Shown here in pieces: positions 53,698-63,384 of a DNA stretch of 64,000 nucleotides. Both the position numbers and the translations under genes were made by a program. The notes under the pieces are model-generated. The model was not told where the DNA came from, made no database searches, and saw nothing but the letters and a program-made list of their open reading frames with translations. The stretch is from Nostoc sp. NIES-3756 (GTDB lineage Bacteria > Cyanobacteriota > Cyanobacteriia > Cyanobacteriales > Nostocaceae). Within the stretch, counting starts at the first letter, position 1, and every line of letters begins with the position of its first letter. The stretch spans positions 3,506,501 through 3,570,500 of the forward strand of contig NZ_AP017295.1 in assembly GCF_001548375.1 (NCBI RefSeq), written 5' to 3'.

Positions 53698-55782
53698 CTA
53701 AACTAACCCCAAACGATCCAAAATAAAAGCGTACTCAAAAGCTAGTTCACGTAGGCTTTCATAACGTCCAGATGCGCCACTGTGTCCCGCATCCATATTC
53801 GTTTTTAACAACAGCACATTATTATCTGTTTTTAGTTGTCGTAGTTTAGCTGTCCATTTGGCTGGTTCCCAATATTTAACACGAGAATCATTTAAGCCAG
53901 CAGTAATTAATAAATGCGGATAATCTTTCGCTTCGACGTTATCATAGGGCGAGTAAGATTTCATATACTCATAGTAGACTTGATCATTGGGATTGCCCCA
54001 TTCTTCCCATTCCATTGCTGATAGGGGTAAAGAGGTATCTAAAATTGTTGTCACTACATCAACAAAAGGGACATCAGCAACTACAATCTTGAATAATTCG
54101 GGACGCAGGTTAATCACTGCACCCATCAATAAACCACCTGCACTACCACCAGTAATAGCTAGGCGATCGCTTGCAGTCCAACCTTCTTTGATTAAATACT
54201 CGGCGCAGGCGATAAAATCTGTAAAGGTGTTCTTTTTTTGGAGAAATTTGCCATCCTCATACCATTTTCGCCCCATTTCTTCGCCGCCGCGAATATGGGC
54301 GATCGCACATACTACTCCCCTATCTAATAATGATAGTCTAGATGATGAAAAGGAAGCTGGATAAGACACACCATAGGCTCCATATCCTGTCAGCATTAAT
54401 GGATTTTTCCCATCTTTGGCAATTCCTTTTTTGTAAACAATTGATATGGGAATTTGTGTACCATCTTCAGCCTTAGCTAATAGCCACTCACTTTGATATT
54501 GATTTTTATCGTAGTTTCCCAAAACTTCTGTCTGTTTTTTCAACTCCTGCTCATGGGTGTCCATGTCATAATCGAAAACAGAAGGTGGGGTAATTAAGGA
54601 ATTGTAATTATATCGCAGAATATTAGTATTAAATTCTGGGTTACTACCTTCAGAAAATTGATAAGTCGGTTCAGGGAAAATAATACTGTTCTCACTACCT
54701 GTAGATAAGTTTCTTACCCTGGCAGTTTTTAAGCCGTCCTTTCTTTCATAGATGACTAAATAATTATCAAACAGACTCACGCCTGATAACAGCACATCTT
54801 CACGGTGGGGTATGACTGTTTGCCAATTTTCTCTAGATGGTGCAGCTATAGGAGTTCTCACCAATTTAAAGTTAGTCGCTTCCTCATTGGTGACTATATA
54901 AAAGTAATCACTATGGTGATCAACGTCATATTCTATTCCTGATTCCCGGGGATAAATTATCTGAAATTTATCATCAGGATTATTTGCATCTAAATAGTGG
55001 AACTCTGTAGTAATGCTGCTTTGCAAAGTCATCAATATATAGGCTTGACTGCGGGTTTTGCCTACAGCTAAAGCATAAGCATTATCAGGTTCGTGGTAGA
55101 TTAGTTCATCTTTTTCTGGAGGTGTGCCTAAAGTGTGTTTATAAAGTTGGTAAGGACGATTTGCCTCATCAATTTTGGTATATAAGCAAGTTTTATTATC
55201 GTTAAACCAACAAAATGAATAAGAAGTTTCAGCAATTTGTTCAGGATATAACTGATATGTATTTAAGTCTAAAAATAGCAGGGTGTATTGCTCGGAACCA
55301 CTGGTATCATAAGAGTAAGCTAGAATTTGATGATTAGGGCTAATGGCAAAAGTCCCTAATTCAAAAAAATCATGTCCTGCGGCTAATTCATTTTCATCTA
55401 AAAGTATTTCTTCTGGCGCATCTAAATTCTCTTTTTTACGGCAATAAATTCGATAGGCTTTGCCAGCTTCTGTGCGAGAATAATAATAATAATTATCTTT
55501 ATGGTAAGGTACTGATAAATCCGTTTCTTTAATCCGCGATAACATTTCATCGTAGAGTTTGCTTTGCAACTCCTCGGTATGCTGCATCATCGCTGATGTA
55601 TAAGCATTCTCAGCTTCTAGATATTCCCCTACTTTTGGGTTATCTATATCACGCATCCAAAAGTAATTATCTATGCGGCGATCGCCATGCAATTCTAAAA
55701 TATGAGGCTTTTGTTCTGCAATGGGTGGTGTAACTTGGCTGTGTGAAATCCTATCCTTGTTCATCATATCTGCAACCTGCAT
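53698..55782 (-). CDS. Prolyl oligopeptidase family serine protease (oligopeptidase B type)
   Basis: Cytoplasmic peptidase of S9 type, 694 residues, usual for oligopeptidase B. An N-terminal beta-propeller (about 70-400) caps an alpha/beta-hydrolase domain: GYGAYGVSYPASFSSSRLSLLDRG, then the nucleophile Ser in GGSAGGLLMGA, and the His in DAGHSGASGRY at the end. The catalytic Asp should be in AGLNDSRVKYWEP. Oligopeptidase B cleaves after Arg/Lys in short peptides. The propeller is complete, so the gene is intact. Confidence 0.93.
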   Translation of the reverse strand: MQVADMMNKDRISHSQVTPPIAEQKPHILELHGDRRIDNYFWMRDIDNPKVGEYLEAENAYTSAMMQHTEELQSKLYDEMLSRIKETDLSVPYHKDNYYYYSRTEAGKAYRIYCRKKENLDAPEEILLDENELAAGHDFFELGTFAISPNHQILAYSYDTSGSEQYTLLFLDLNTYQLYPEQIAETSYSFCWFNDNKTCLYTKIDEANRPYQLYKHTLGTPPEKDELIYHEPDNAYALAVGKTRSQAYILMTLQSSITTEFHYLDANNPDDKFQIIYPRESGIEYDVDHHSDYFYIVTNEEATNFKLVRTPIAAPSRENWQTVIPHREDVLLSGVSLFDNYLVIYERKDGLKTARVRNLSTGSENSIIFPEPTYQFSEGSNPEFNTNILRYNYNSLITPPSVFDYDMDTHEQELKKQTEVLGNYDKNQYQSEWLLAKAEDGTQIPISIVYKKGIAKDGKNPLMLTGYGAYGVSYPASFSSSRLSLLDRGVVCAIAHIRGGEEMGRKWYEDGKFLQKKNTFTDFIACAEYLIKEGWTASDRLAITGGSAGGLLMGAVINLRPELFKIVVADVPFVDVVTTILDTSLPLSAMEWEEWGNPNDQVYYEYMKSYSPYDNVEAKDYPHLLITAGLNDSRVKYWEPAKWTAKLRQLKTDNNVLLLKTNMDAGHSGASGRYESLRELAFEYAFILDRLGLV

Positions 55783-55804
55783 TTTAAATCCAGCAAATAG
55801 CCAC

Positions 55805-56563
55805 TTAGGATGAGCTAGTAATTTTAGCCTTGCGTTGTAAGTTTCTTTTTAAACTACATAAGCCAATTGCCGGGACAATTCCTAGAATAATAGCCGTAAA
55901 TCCCTGTTGACTCCAATACAATACAGGAGTTCGGTAAGCTTCGGGAAGTAAATTTTGTCCTAAAGAAAGCAGCCAAACTAACAAGCTAATACATGAGAAA
56001 GAGACTGAAGGGAAAAAACCCCACCACCAACACTTAGCAGCATAGCGGCGTAGAACTACCCATTGCAATAATCCCAGCCAAATGCCGGAAAAAATGTAGG
56101 CAAACGTTGACAAAAAACTCAGAATATATGTCAGTTCTACAGTTAAATCTTCATTAAGAGAAGTTGCAATAAATGAAAGATAGTTGTTCCAAGCTGTAGC
56201 CACATGATGAGCAACTATCCAACCGATGCTGGTAGCAAGCAGCCATAAACGCCCGGAAAGATAGCGGCGCATTACTAAAGCTTGATCAGCCGCAAATACT
56301 ACAGCAAACAAAACATTACTGAGAAATTTCACCCAAATAACCGAAGTTTCTGGCGCAGCCGCAATTAAATCTGGCCAATTTTCCCAAATAATTTTTTCTA
56401 AAGCGATACTAGCAATGCCACCTACAACCCAACCCATGATAGTCATCAAGGTAAATTGTAGAAAGAACATTCGACGCTGGGAACGTGGTATTAATAATCG
56501 ACTTAATTGAGAATTAGTACTAGCTGATGCAGCACGAGGTGAGCTGTGAGAGTTGGCTTGCAT
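55805..56563 (-). CDS. Hypothetical integral membrane protein
   Basis: 252 residues from ATG 56563. A TTG at 56602 adds 13 residues, seven of which (PPELLP) come from a CCTCCTG repeat, so it is rejected. About six membrane segments are visible: FFLQFTLMTIMGWVVGGIAS, VKFLSNVLFAVVFAADQA, LWLLATSIGWIVAHHVATAW and others, ending GIVPAIGLCSLK. Family unrecognised. It is 22 bp upstream of the oligopeptidase gene on the same strand and may share its mRNA. Confidence 0.6.
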   Translation of the reverse strand: MQANSHSSPRAASASTNSQLSRLLIPRSQRRMFFLQFTLMTIMGWVVGGIASIALEKIIWENWPDLIAAAPETSVIWVKFLSNVLFAVVFAADQALVMRRYLSGRLWLLATSIGWIVAHHVATAWNNYLSFIATSLNEDLTVELTYILSFLSTFAYIFSGIWLGLLQWVVLRRYAAKCWWWGFFPSVSFSCISLLVWLLSLGQNLLPEAYRTPVLYWSQQGFTAIILGIVPAIGLCSLKRNLQRKAKITSSS

Positions 56564-56833
56564 ATTAAGTTTAGTAAAGCTAGGTAAAAGTTCAGGAGGC
56601 AAAAGGCAGAGGGCAGCAGGTGATTAAAAACGTTTATAACTTAACTACTGAATTTCCGTTTCATCAGCGTTTTCAAGTTATTTTGACTTCAGCAAAAAAG
56701 CAATACTAAACCGTAAATTTATTTTTCCCTTCTGCCTCCTGCCTCCTGCCCCCTGCCTCCCTTGAATAAAGCGTAATCCCAGAATGATAAGCTAAACAGT
56801 GAAATAAAAAAGTGACTTAGGATGAAGTGTTAA

Positions 56834-57886
56834 ATGGGTCTTACTTCAACGGCTCCTCACCTTTTACGGGCTGCTCGTGGTGAAATTGTAGATCGTCCCC
56901 CCGTGTGGATGATGCGCCAAGCGGGACGATATATGAAAGCATACCGGGATTTGCGGGAAAAATACCCTTCGTTTCGCGATCGCTCAGAAATTCCAGAAGT
57001 AGCGATCGAAGTTTCCCTCCAACCCTGGAAAGCTTTTCAGCCAGACGGAGTAATTTTATTTTCCGATATTGTCACCCCCTTACCCGGCTTGGGCATTGAC
57101 ATGGACATTGCGGAAGGTAAAGGCCCCATCATTCACGCGCCCATTCGCACTCAAGCACAAGTTGACGCACTGCGCCCTCTAGAACCAGAAGCGGCTTTAC
57201 CGTTCATTAAAACCATTCTGGGGGCGTTACGCCAAGAAGTAGGCGATAAATCAACGGTATTAGGCTTTGTGGGTGCGCCGTGGACTCTCGCCGCCTATGC
57301 AGTGGAAGGTAAAGGTTCCAAAACCTACTCTGTCATCAAAAATCTGGCATTCTCAGATCCCACGATTCTGCATCAACTCCTAACTAAATTAGCAGATGCG
57401 ATCGCTATTTATGCCCGTTACCAAATCGACTCCGGCGCGCAAGTAGTACAAATGTTCGATTCTTGGGCAGGGCAACTCAGCCCCCAAGATTATGACACCT
57501 TTGCCCTACCCTATCAAAAACGAGTATTCCAGCAAATCAAGCAAACCCATCCTGACACACCATTGATTTTACTAGTCAGTGGTAGCGCAGGCGTACTAGA
57601 ACGCATGGGACAATCCGGTGCGGATATCGTCACTGTAGACTGGACAGTAGACATGGCAGATGCTAGAGCCAGATTAGGCAAACAGATGAAAGTCCAAGGT
57701 AATCTTGACCCTGGCGTACTTTATGGCTCTAAAGATTTTATCCGCGATCGTATCATCGATACCGTGCGTAAAGCTGGTAACTGGGGTCACATCCTCAACC
57801 TGGGACACGGTGTACTACCAGATACCCCAGAAGAAAACGTTGCCTTTTTCTTTGAAACAGCCAAGCAACTGAATGCGCTTGTGTAG
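56834..57886 (+). CDS. hemE: Uroporphyrinogen III decarboxylase
   Basis: Removes four carboxyl groups from uroporphyrinogen III in heme and chlorophyll synthesis. 350 residues, normal. The substrate-binding signature [12 protein letters not shown] is near 22-33, with the catalytic Asp in [14 protein letters not shown] near 75-88. [13 protein letters not shown] is near 324-336. Start by ATG 56834 with typical family beginning. No other heme gene adjacent. Confidence 0.97.
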   Translation: MGLTSTAPHLLRAARGEIVDRPPVWMMRQAGRYMKAYRDLREKYPSFRDRSEIPEVAIEVSLQPWKAFQPDGVILFSDIVTPLPGLGIDMDIAEGKGPIIHAPIRTQAQVDALRPLEPEAALPFIKTILGALRQEVGDKSTVLGFVGAPWTLAAYAVEGKGSKTYSVIKNLAFSDPTILHQLLTKLADAIAIYARYQIDSGAQVVQMFDSWAGQLSPQDYDTFALPYQKRVFQQIKQTHPDTPLILLVSGSAGVLERMGQSGADIVTVDWTVDMADARARLGKQMKVQGNLDPGVLYGSKDFIRDRIIDTVRKAGNWGHILNLGHGVLPDTPEENVAFFFETAKQLNALV

Positions 57887-57975
57887 TCATTAGTCAATAG
57901 TCATTAGTCCTTAGTCATTGGTATTTTGACTGGGAACTATTGGCTGAGGATTAGAGACTATTGACTATTAAGTAA
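57887..57975. repeat. Heptamer repeat tract
   Basis: TTAGTCA/TTGACTA-type units after the hemE stop. No gene. Confidence 0.7.
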
Positions 57976-58018
57976 ACATTTAATCAGGCAAGTAAAACAT
58001 ATCCTTCTGCCTCTTTCT

Positions 58019-58978
58019 ATGACCAAAAAACGAGTTTTAATAACGGGTGCGAGTGGCTGTATTGGTCACTATATCAGCGAAACCTTAATTCAAGAAACAG
58101 ATTACGAACTATATTTATTAGTTAGAAATCCTAGTAAATTACAAGTTAATACGCAATTTCGCCCAGGTATAACCGTATTACAGGGTGATATGCAAAATAT
58201 TAATCAACTGGCTGATTTACTACCAACAATTGATGTAGCTGTACTCACAGCAACAGCTTGGGGTGGGGAGCAAACCTTTGATATTAATGTATCTAAAACT
58301 ATAGAGTTACTTAATTTATTAGATCCAGACCGTTGCGAACAAGTTATTTATTTTTCTACAGCCAGTGTTTTAGATAGCCACAATCAACCACTCAAAGAAG
58401 CGGGAGAAATTGGGACAGATTATATTCGCTCTAAATATGAGTGTTTAGACAAGATATCACATCTGGCGATCGCACCCAAAATCACCACAGTTTTTCCCAC
58501 TTTAGTTTTAGGTGGCGATGCTAAAAAACCCTACTCTCATCTCACATCTGGGATTCCTGAAGTTACCAAATATATTAATTTAATTCGCTTTTTACAAGCA
58601 GATGGCAGTTTCCACTTCATCCACGGCAAAGATATAGCCAGTGTAGTTAAATATTTAATAGTTAATCCTCCTCAAGAAACTGCTATACGCAAACTTGTAT
58701 TAGGACAAAAACGTTTAACAGCTAATCAAGCAATAGAAGAAGTCTGCGCCTATCTGGGCAAAAAGATTTATTTCCGCATCCCTTTATCCATCTCATTGGC
58801 GAATTTAATTATTGTTGTATTTCGCATTCAAATGGCAGCTTGGGATAGATTCTGTATGAACTATCGGCATTTCACTTATGATGCTGTAATTAATCCTGGA
58901 AGTTTTAGCTTGCCAAATTATTGTGCAACTATGAGTGATGTCTTAAAAATTAGCGGTGTTAAAGCTCATAAAACTTGA
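58019..58978 (+). CDS. NAD-dependent epimerase/dehydratase (extended SDR)
   Basis: 319 residues. Rossmann motif VLITGASGCIGHYI has the GxxGxxG at Gly10-Gly13-Gly16. The catalytic pair YIRSK (Tyr-x3-Lys) and preceding STASVLD are present near 120-138. The C-terminal substrate domain is variable, so the sugar or lipid substrate cannot be named. A 39-bp gap follows, then the toxin-antitoxin pair; functional link unlikely. Confidence 0.85.
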   Translation: MTKKRVLITGASGCIGHYISETLIQETDYELYLLVRNPSKLQVNTQFRPGITVLQGDMQNINQLADLLPTIDVAVLTATAWGGEQTFDINVSKTIELLNLLDPDRCEQVIYFSTASVLDSHNQPLKEAGEIGTDYIRSKYECLDKISHLAIAPKITTVFPTLVLGGDAKKPYSHLTSGIPEVTKYINLIRFLQADGSFHFIHGKDIASVVKYLIVNPPQETAIRKLVLGQKRLTANQAIEEVCAYLGKKIYFRIPLSISLANLIIVVFRIQMAAWDRFCMNYRHFTYDAVINPGSFSLPNYCATMSDVLKISGVKAHKT

Positions 58979-59017
58979 GTTAAAATCGTTTTTATACCCC
59001 TACAAAGCATAATAGCC

Positions 59018-59203
59018 ATGAGCGATAGAGACACAGTTCTGGAATTAGTAAAGCGATTACCCGCCAATGTAACTTTACGTGAGATTCTTCGGGAAATTGA
59101 GTTTATTGCTGCTGTGAAAGAGGGTTTAGCTGAAATTGATCAGGGAAAAGGTGTTTCAATTGAGTCTGTAGAACAGATGATTGAAGGATGGATTACCAAG
59201 TAA
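59018..59203 (+). CDS. Antitoxin of a ParE/RelE-type module
   Basis: 61 residues, acidic, with ELVKRLPANVTLREILREIEF and a short C-terminal tail EQMIEGWITK. The end overlaps the toxin start by 16 bp. It resembles small antitoxins (addiction-module component family). Lacks an obvious DNA-binding motif, which such short types can. Confidence 0.7.
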   Translation: MSDRDTVLELVKRLPANVTLREILREIEFIAAVKEGLAEIDQGKGVSIESVEQMIEGWITK

Positions 59204-59484
59204 TTCTTTCTCCTAAAGCTGTAGGAGATTTAGAAACAATTGTCAGATACATTGCTTTAACTAATCCTGAAGCCGCGAGAAAGCTGGGACAAAAACTTAT
59301 ACAAAAAGCTAATGAGTTAAGTCAATTTCCCTTCAAAGGTCAAAAAGTACCTGAATTTGATGATGCAAATATTCGTCAGCTTACTCTTAAGCCTTACCGC
59401 ATTGTTTATCGAGTAGAGGAAGATAAAAAACAAATTAGTATTGCTAGATTTTGGCATTCAGCACAAGAAAGCTTAGAGCTTTAA
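59188..59484 (+). CDS. ParE/RelE-family toxin
   Basis: 98 residues: DYQVILSPKAVGDLETIVRYI, then PEAARKLGQKLIQKANELSQFP and a typical end, LKPYRIVYRVEEDKKQISIARFWHSAQ. RelE members cut mRNA on the ribosome, ParE members poison gyrase; the sequence fits ParE slightly better. Translation is probably coupled to the antitoxin. Such modules stabilise DNA segments or act in defence. Confidence 0.85.
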   Translation: MDYQVILSPKAVGDLETIVRYIALTNPEAARKLGQKLIQKANELSQFPFKGQKVPEFDDANIRQLTLKPYRIVYRVEEDKKQISIARFWHSAQESLEL

Positions 59485-59624
59485 AGTAAAACTGAGATTT
59501 ATTGTAGATTTTCAATCCCAAGCAAAAACATTTGCGGTACAATAAAGCAAATTTAACAAAAAGTCAATAAGTAATTATTTTTGTTAGCGTGGGAATACAA
59601 TCACAGCGTGAGGAATGATACGAG

Positions 59625-61211
59625 ATGCGAATCCTATTAGTGTATCCAATATTTCCCAAAACCTTTTGGTCATACGAAAAGATTTTAGCTTTAGTCGATC
59701 GCAAGGTGTTGTTACCACCTCTGGGTTTAGTAACAGTGGCGGCAATATTGCCCCAGGAATGGGAATTTAAGCTCGTAGATCGCAATATCCGTCCAGTGAC
59801 AGAAGAAGAATGGGCTTGGGCTGATATCGTTATCTTCTCTGCAATGATTGTGCAGAAGCAGGATTTACTTGAACAAATTCAAGAAGCAAAACGCCGTGGT
59901 AAGTTAGTCGCCGTCGGTGGCCCCTATCCCACCTCTACACCCAGCGCAGTGCAGAACGTCGGTGCAGATTTTCTCATTCTTGATGAAGGGGAAATCACTC
60001 TACCCATGTTTGTAGAAGCAGTGCAACGGGGGGAAACTTCTGGGACATTCCGCACCGCCGAGAAGCCCGATGTGACGACTACACCAGTACCCAGGTTTGA
60101 TTTACTAGAATTAGATGCCTATGACATGATGTCAGTGCAATTCTCGCGCGGCTGTCCTTTCCAGTGCGAATTTTGTGACATCATCGTTCTCTACGGACGC
60201 AAACCCCGTACCAAAACCCCAGCCCAGTTATTAGCAGAGTTGGATTACCTATATGAATTGGGCTGGCGGCGTGGTGTGTTCATGGTGGATGACAACTTTA
60301 TCGGTAACAAACGGAATGTGAAGTTGTTACTCAAAGAGTTAAAAGTTTGGATGGCTGAACATCAATATCCATTCAAATTCGATACTGAAGCTTCCGTTGA
60401 CTTAGCGCAAGACCAAGAATTACTAGATTTAATGGTTGAGTCTGGTTTCTCTGCCGTCTTCTTGGGAATTGAAACACCAGATGAAGATAGCTTGCAACTG
60501 ACGAAGAAGTTTCAAAATACCCGTAACTCCCTAACAGATGCAGTGCAAACCATCATCAAGGCTGGGTTACGCCCAATGGCTGGGTTCATTATTGGGTTTG
60601 ATGGTGAAAAAGCAGGTGCAGGCGATCGCATTGTTCGTTTTGCTGAACAAGCTGGCATTCCCTCTACCACCTTCGCTATGTTACAAGCATTACCTAACAC
60701 CGCATTGTGGCATCGTCTGAAGAAGGAAGGAAGACTACGGGAAAACCAAGAAAGCAACATCAACCAAACAACGTTGATGAACTTTGTACCTACCCGTCCC
60801 CTAGAAGATATTGCCAGGGAATATATTGAAGCGTTCTGTGCTTTATATGACCCTGTGAAATACTTAGACCGCACCTATCGTTGTTTCCTCATGTTGGGCG
60901 CACCACGTTACAAAACACCATTCAAAATGCCAGAGTTGGTAGTAATTAAAGCCTTATTAATTGTGATTTGGCGGCAAGGTGTTAAACGCGAAACTCGTTG
61001 GAAATTCTGGCATCACTTGTTCAGCATCCTCAAGCATAACCCCGGAGTGGTTGAACATTATATTTCTGCCTGCGCCCACAACGAACATTTCCTAGAATAT
61101 CGCCAAATTGTGCGCGACGAAATTGAAAAACAACTGGCTGAATACCTAGCACAAGGTGCAGAAAAACCCTATGTACTAGTAGAAGCAAAAGCTGAGGCGG
61201 TAGCGAGTTAA
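59625..61211 (+). CDS. B12-binding radical SAM protein, HpnP-like (DUF4070)
   Basis: 528 residues. A cobalamin-binding N-terminal domain (PPLGLVTVAAILPQEWEFKLVD) is followed by radical SAM motif SRGCPFQCEFCDII (Cys177, Cys181, Cys184) and a C-terminal DUF4070 region. The layout and sequence match HpnP, the hopanoid C-2 methylase, and its cyanobacterial paralogues. No squalene-hopene cyclase is next to it, so HpnP itself cannot be separated from paralogues. It is likely to methylate an unactivated carbon. Confidence 0.8.
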   Translation: MRILLVYPIFPKTFWSYEKILALVDRKVLLPPLGLVTVAAILPQEWEFKLVDRNIRPVTEEEWAWADIVIFSAMIVQKQDLLEQIQEAKRRGKLVAVGGPYPTSTPSAVQNVGADFLILDEGEITLPMFVEAVQRGETSGTFRTAEKPDVTTTPVPRFDLLELDAYDMMSVQFSRGCPFQCEFCDIIVLYGRKPRTKTPAQLLAELDYLYELGWRRGVFMVDDNFIGNKRNVKLLLKELKVWMAEHQYPFKFDTEASVDLAQDQELLDLMVESGFSAVFLGIETPDEDSLQLTKKFQNTRNSLTDAVQTIIKAGLRPMAGFIIGFDGEKAGAGDRIVRFAEQAGIPSTTFAMLQALPNTALWHRLKKEGRLRENQESNINQTTLMNFVPTRPLEDIAREYIEAFCALYDPVKYLDRTYRCFLMLGAPRYKTPFKMPELVVIKALLIVIWRQGVKRETRWKFWHHLFSILKHNPGVVEHYISACAHNEHFLEYRQIVRDEIEKQLAEYLAQGAEKPYVLVEAKAEAVAS

Positions 61212-61270
61212 ATCGGGCGTTGGTAATAGGTAATAGTAAACACCCATTACCTATTACCAATTACCCAATC

Positions 61271-61765
61271 TTAAGCAGGCTCAAACTTTAACGATACACC
61301 ATTCATACAGTAGCGCTTACCAGTGGGCGCAGGGCCATCATCAAAAACATGACCTAAATGTCCACCACAACGGTTGCAATGTACTTCAACTCTCGTCATG
61401 AAAAATGACCTATCTACAGTAGTACCAATTGCACCTTCAATGGGATTGAAAAAACTAGGCCAGCCAGTACCACTGTTAAATTTAGTATCAGCTGTAAACA
61501 AGGGCTGTCCACAACCAGCGCACACATAAGTCCCTTCACCATATTCCTTATCAAGTGGACTGGTAAAAGCCCTTTCAGTGCCGTGTTTGCGCAATACCCG
61601 ATATTGTTCTGGTGTTAGAATTGATTGCCATTCTTGTTCAGATTTAGTAATTTCAAATTTAGTATTAGAAGCAGCCATTATGTTTGACCTTTGCAAAATA
61701 TAGGGTGATAACAAAGCTGTACTAACTAATGCTGTACTAGCTTGTAAAAAATCACGTTTCTTCAT
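61271..61765 (-). CDS. msrB: Methionine-R-sulfoxide reductase, with export-type N-terminus
   Basis: Repairs methionine-R-sulfoxide. 164 residues. Zinc ligands Cys82, Cys85, Cys130 and Cys133 (CAGC, CNRC), catalytic Cys153 in RYCMNGVSL. An extra 35-residue N-terminus, MKKRDFLQASTALVSTALLS, resembles a Tat-like or lipoprotein-free signal with a KR pair. If functional, the enzyme acts in the periplasm or thylakoid lumen. Convergent with the HpnP-like gene. Confidence 0.9.
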   Translation of the reverse strand: MKKRDFLQASTALVSTALLSPYILQRSNIMAASNTKFEITKSEQEWQSILTPEQYRVLRKHGTERAFTSPLDKEYGEGTYVCAGCGQPLFTADTKFNSGTGWPSFFNPIEGAIGTTVDRSFFMTRVEVHCNRCGGHLGHVFDDGPAPTGKRYCMNGVSLKFEPA

Positions 61766-61934
61766 ATATCTATTATTTTCTATTTTTTACTCAGCCATCT
61801 CAATCACTATGTTGGGATTCCTCTACCTTGACACTAAGTATTACTAACTTTCCTGAGTTGGCGCTGATAGATAGATGAGAATCTTGGCATAAGTTCAATC
61901 ATATTTGTCAGAGTTCAGTCAAAACCTTAATTGT

Positions 61935-61976
61935 GTCTTCATATCACCCAAGTAGGTGATCTTAGAGGATGAAGAC
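61935..61976 (+). promoter_or_regulatory. Nested RNA hairpin in the leader of the small gene at 62030
   Basis: GTCTTCAT (61935-61942) pairs with ATGAAGAC (61969-61976). Directly inside, ATCACC (61943-61948) pairs with GGTGAT (61955-61960) around the loop CAAGTA. An 8-base bulge (CTTAGAGG) lies on the 3' side. A second small hairpin TCCC/GGGA follows at 61991-62004. It lies 54-95 bp upstream of the gene. Confidence 0.55.
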
Positions 61977-62029
61977 TGCTCTCTCTGACTTCCCTATAGT
62001 GGGAGATGATTTATTGTGGAGGTAAGCTG

Positions 62030-62380
62030 ATGTTTGAGCAGAGATTTCTACGCTTGGATGGGTTTACAAAAGCGGATCGGATTCAAATGACTGCTTCTGT
62101 GAGTGAGGCGATTAATAAATCAGGCGCTTGGATTACTGACTTTCACCTGTACTCGAATGTTTTAATTTGTATCAATTTTGAAGTAGCGATCGCCAACTTA
62201 GATAAACTCTCTCTATCTCTGCAAGAGACAGGTTTGCATTTGAGCCAAGATAGTCTTAAGCAACTCACGCCTGCTCATGACTCCACGCATAAAGAGAGAG
62301 AGCTGATAGGGACATTGCAAATTACATTTATACACAACGAAAAAGACTTGCTGCGAGAAATACCTGCTATTCCCGGATAA
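62030..62380 (+). CDS. Hypothetical small protein
   Basis: 116 residues from ATG 62030, which has GGAGG eight bases upstream; the ATG at 62006 adds eight and has its Shine-Dalgarno too close. Mixed alpha/beta: FEQRFLRLDGFTKADRIQMTASVSEAI, then LYSNVLICINFEVAIANLDKLSLSLQ, and LIGTLQITFIHN near the end. Not recognised. A long structured leader suggests regulated expression. Confidence 0.55.
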   Translation: MFEQRFLRLDGFTKADRIQMTASVSEAINKSGAWITDFHLYSNVLICINFEVAIANLDKLSLSLQETGLHLSQDSLKQLTPAHDSTHKERELIGTLQITFIHNEKDLLREIPAIPG

Positions 62381-62432
62381 GAACCAAAGCATCTAAATAT
62401 TGACGGTTTCGTTCTTTCCTACTGACTTATAT

Positions 62433-62963
62433 TTAATCATCTTCATCAGAGTCAGTGCTAATTGCTTGATTACTGACTTGTTTTGCTTCACCTTTATTCA
62501 CTTTCACAGTGCGATTAATACGTTTAACTCCACTTAGCGTTACCAGAGTTAACAGTCCTCCAATTAACCCCATTTGCCATAAGCCACAGCCAATTGCAGC
62601 CCCCAATCCCGCCGCAGTCCAAACACAAGCTGCTGTAGTTAGGTTCCGCACTCTAGGAACAGTAGAATTATCAGGGGATTCTTGCAGGATTAAACCTGCA
62701 CCAAGAAATCCCACTCCTGTGGTTACACCCTGAATTGTCCGACTCAAAGCATTAGTAGCTGCGTAGGGACTATCTCCCTCAGCTTGTAAGGGAATCATGA
62801 CAAACAAGGCTGCCCCCATACTCACCAACATAAAAGTTCTCATACCGGCTGGCCTACCCCCTTTCTGTCGGTTAAATCCAATCAAACAACCAACTCCGAG
62901 GGCCATAGTCAGCCTAAATGCTATATGTGGCCAGTCATCAGCAGTCAAATACATTGGCCCCAT
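62433..62963 (-). CDS. MgtC/SapB-family membrane protein
   Basis: 176 residues with four or five membrane helices. The conserved MgtC core is present: LGVGCLIGFNRQKGGRPAGMRTFMLVSMGAALF, IQGVTTGVGFLGAGLIL and VRNLTTAACVWTAAGLGAAIG. Members affect magnesium homeostasis or ATP synthase in pathogens; the role in cyanobacteria is unclear. A hydrophilic C-terminal tail (about 25 residues) is acidic. It is divergent from ssuD with 421 bp between. Confidence 0.88.
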   Translation of the reverse strand: MGPMYLTADDWPHIAFRLTMALGVGCLIGFNRQKGGRPAGMRTFMLVSMGAALFVMIPLQAEGDSPYAATNALSRTIQGVTTGVGFLGAGLILQESPDNSTVPRVRNLTTAACVWTAAGLGAAIGCGLWQMGLIGGLLTLVTLSGVKRINRTVKVNKGEAKQVSNQAISTDSDEDD

Positions 62964-63384
62964 TGTCTATTCCTCCTAGATAAAAATTTTCTATCTACTA
63001 TCAGCAGGTTACGAGCTATTGCAGACTACTGAAGCTGAAAAAATACCAACAAAAAAAGATGTGCAAGTTTGATGCACAATGGCTGGTAAATATCTTATGT
63101 ACAGTGGGTTTATAGTTTTACATTAGATTAAATTAAGTTTAACAAAAGGTTATCTTTAAGTAAATTCATATACCTATTTTCCCTATTTTCTATCCCAAAT
63201 ATCCTGAAAGCTTTATTTTTATATCGTTACAGAACGCTTTGTGTACAGTTTAATGTACATTACATTGGTAGGAATACAGTAGTTTTCTCAAAACCTCTTG
63301 CTTGCTCAAGAGGAATGTGTAATACTTGTAAACAACAAATTACGGTATTCCCATCGACTTACCGATATTTTAAGGACGGGACTG
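62964..63384. promoter_or_regulatory. Divergent region with two inverted repeats upstream of ssuD
   Basis: A perfect TGTGCA-N7-TGCACA at 63060-63078 and TGTACA-N6-TGTACA at 63242-63259, 125 bp before the ssuD start. Both resemble LysR-type (T-N11-A) sites. No gene. Confidence 0.45.
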
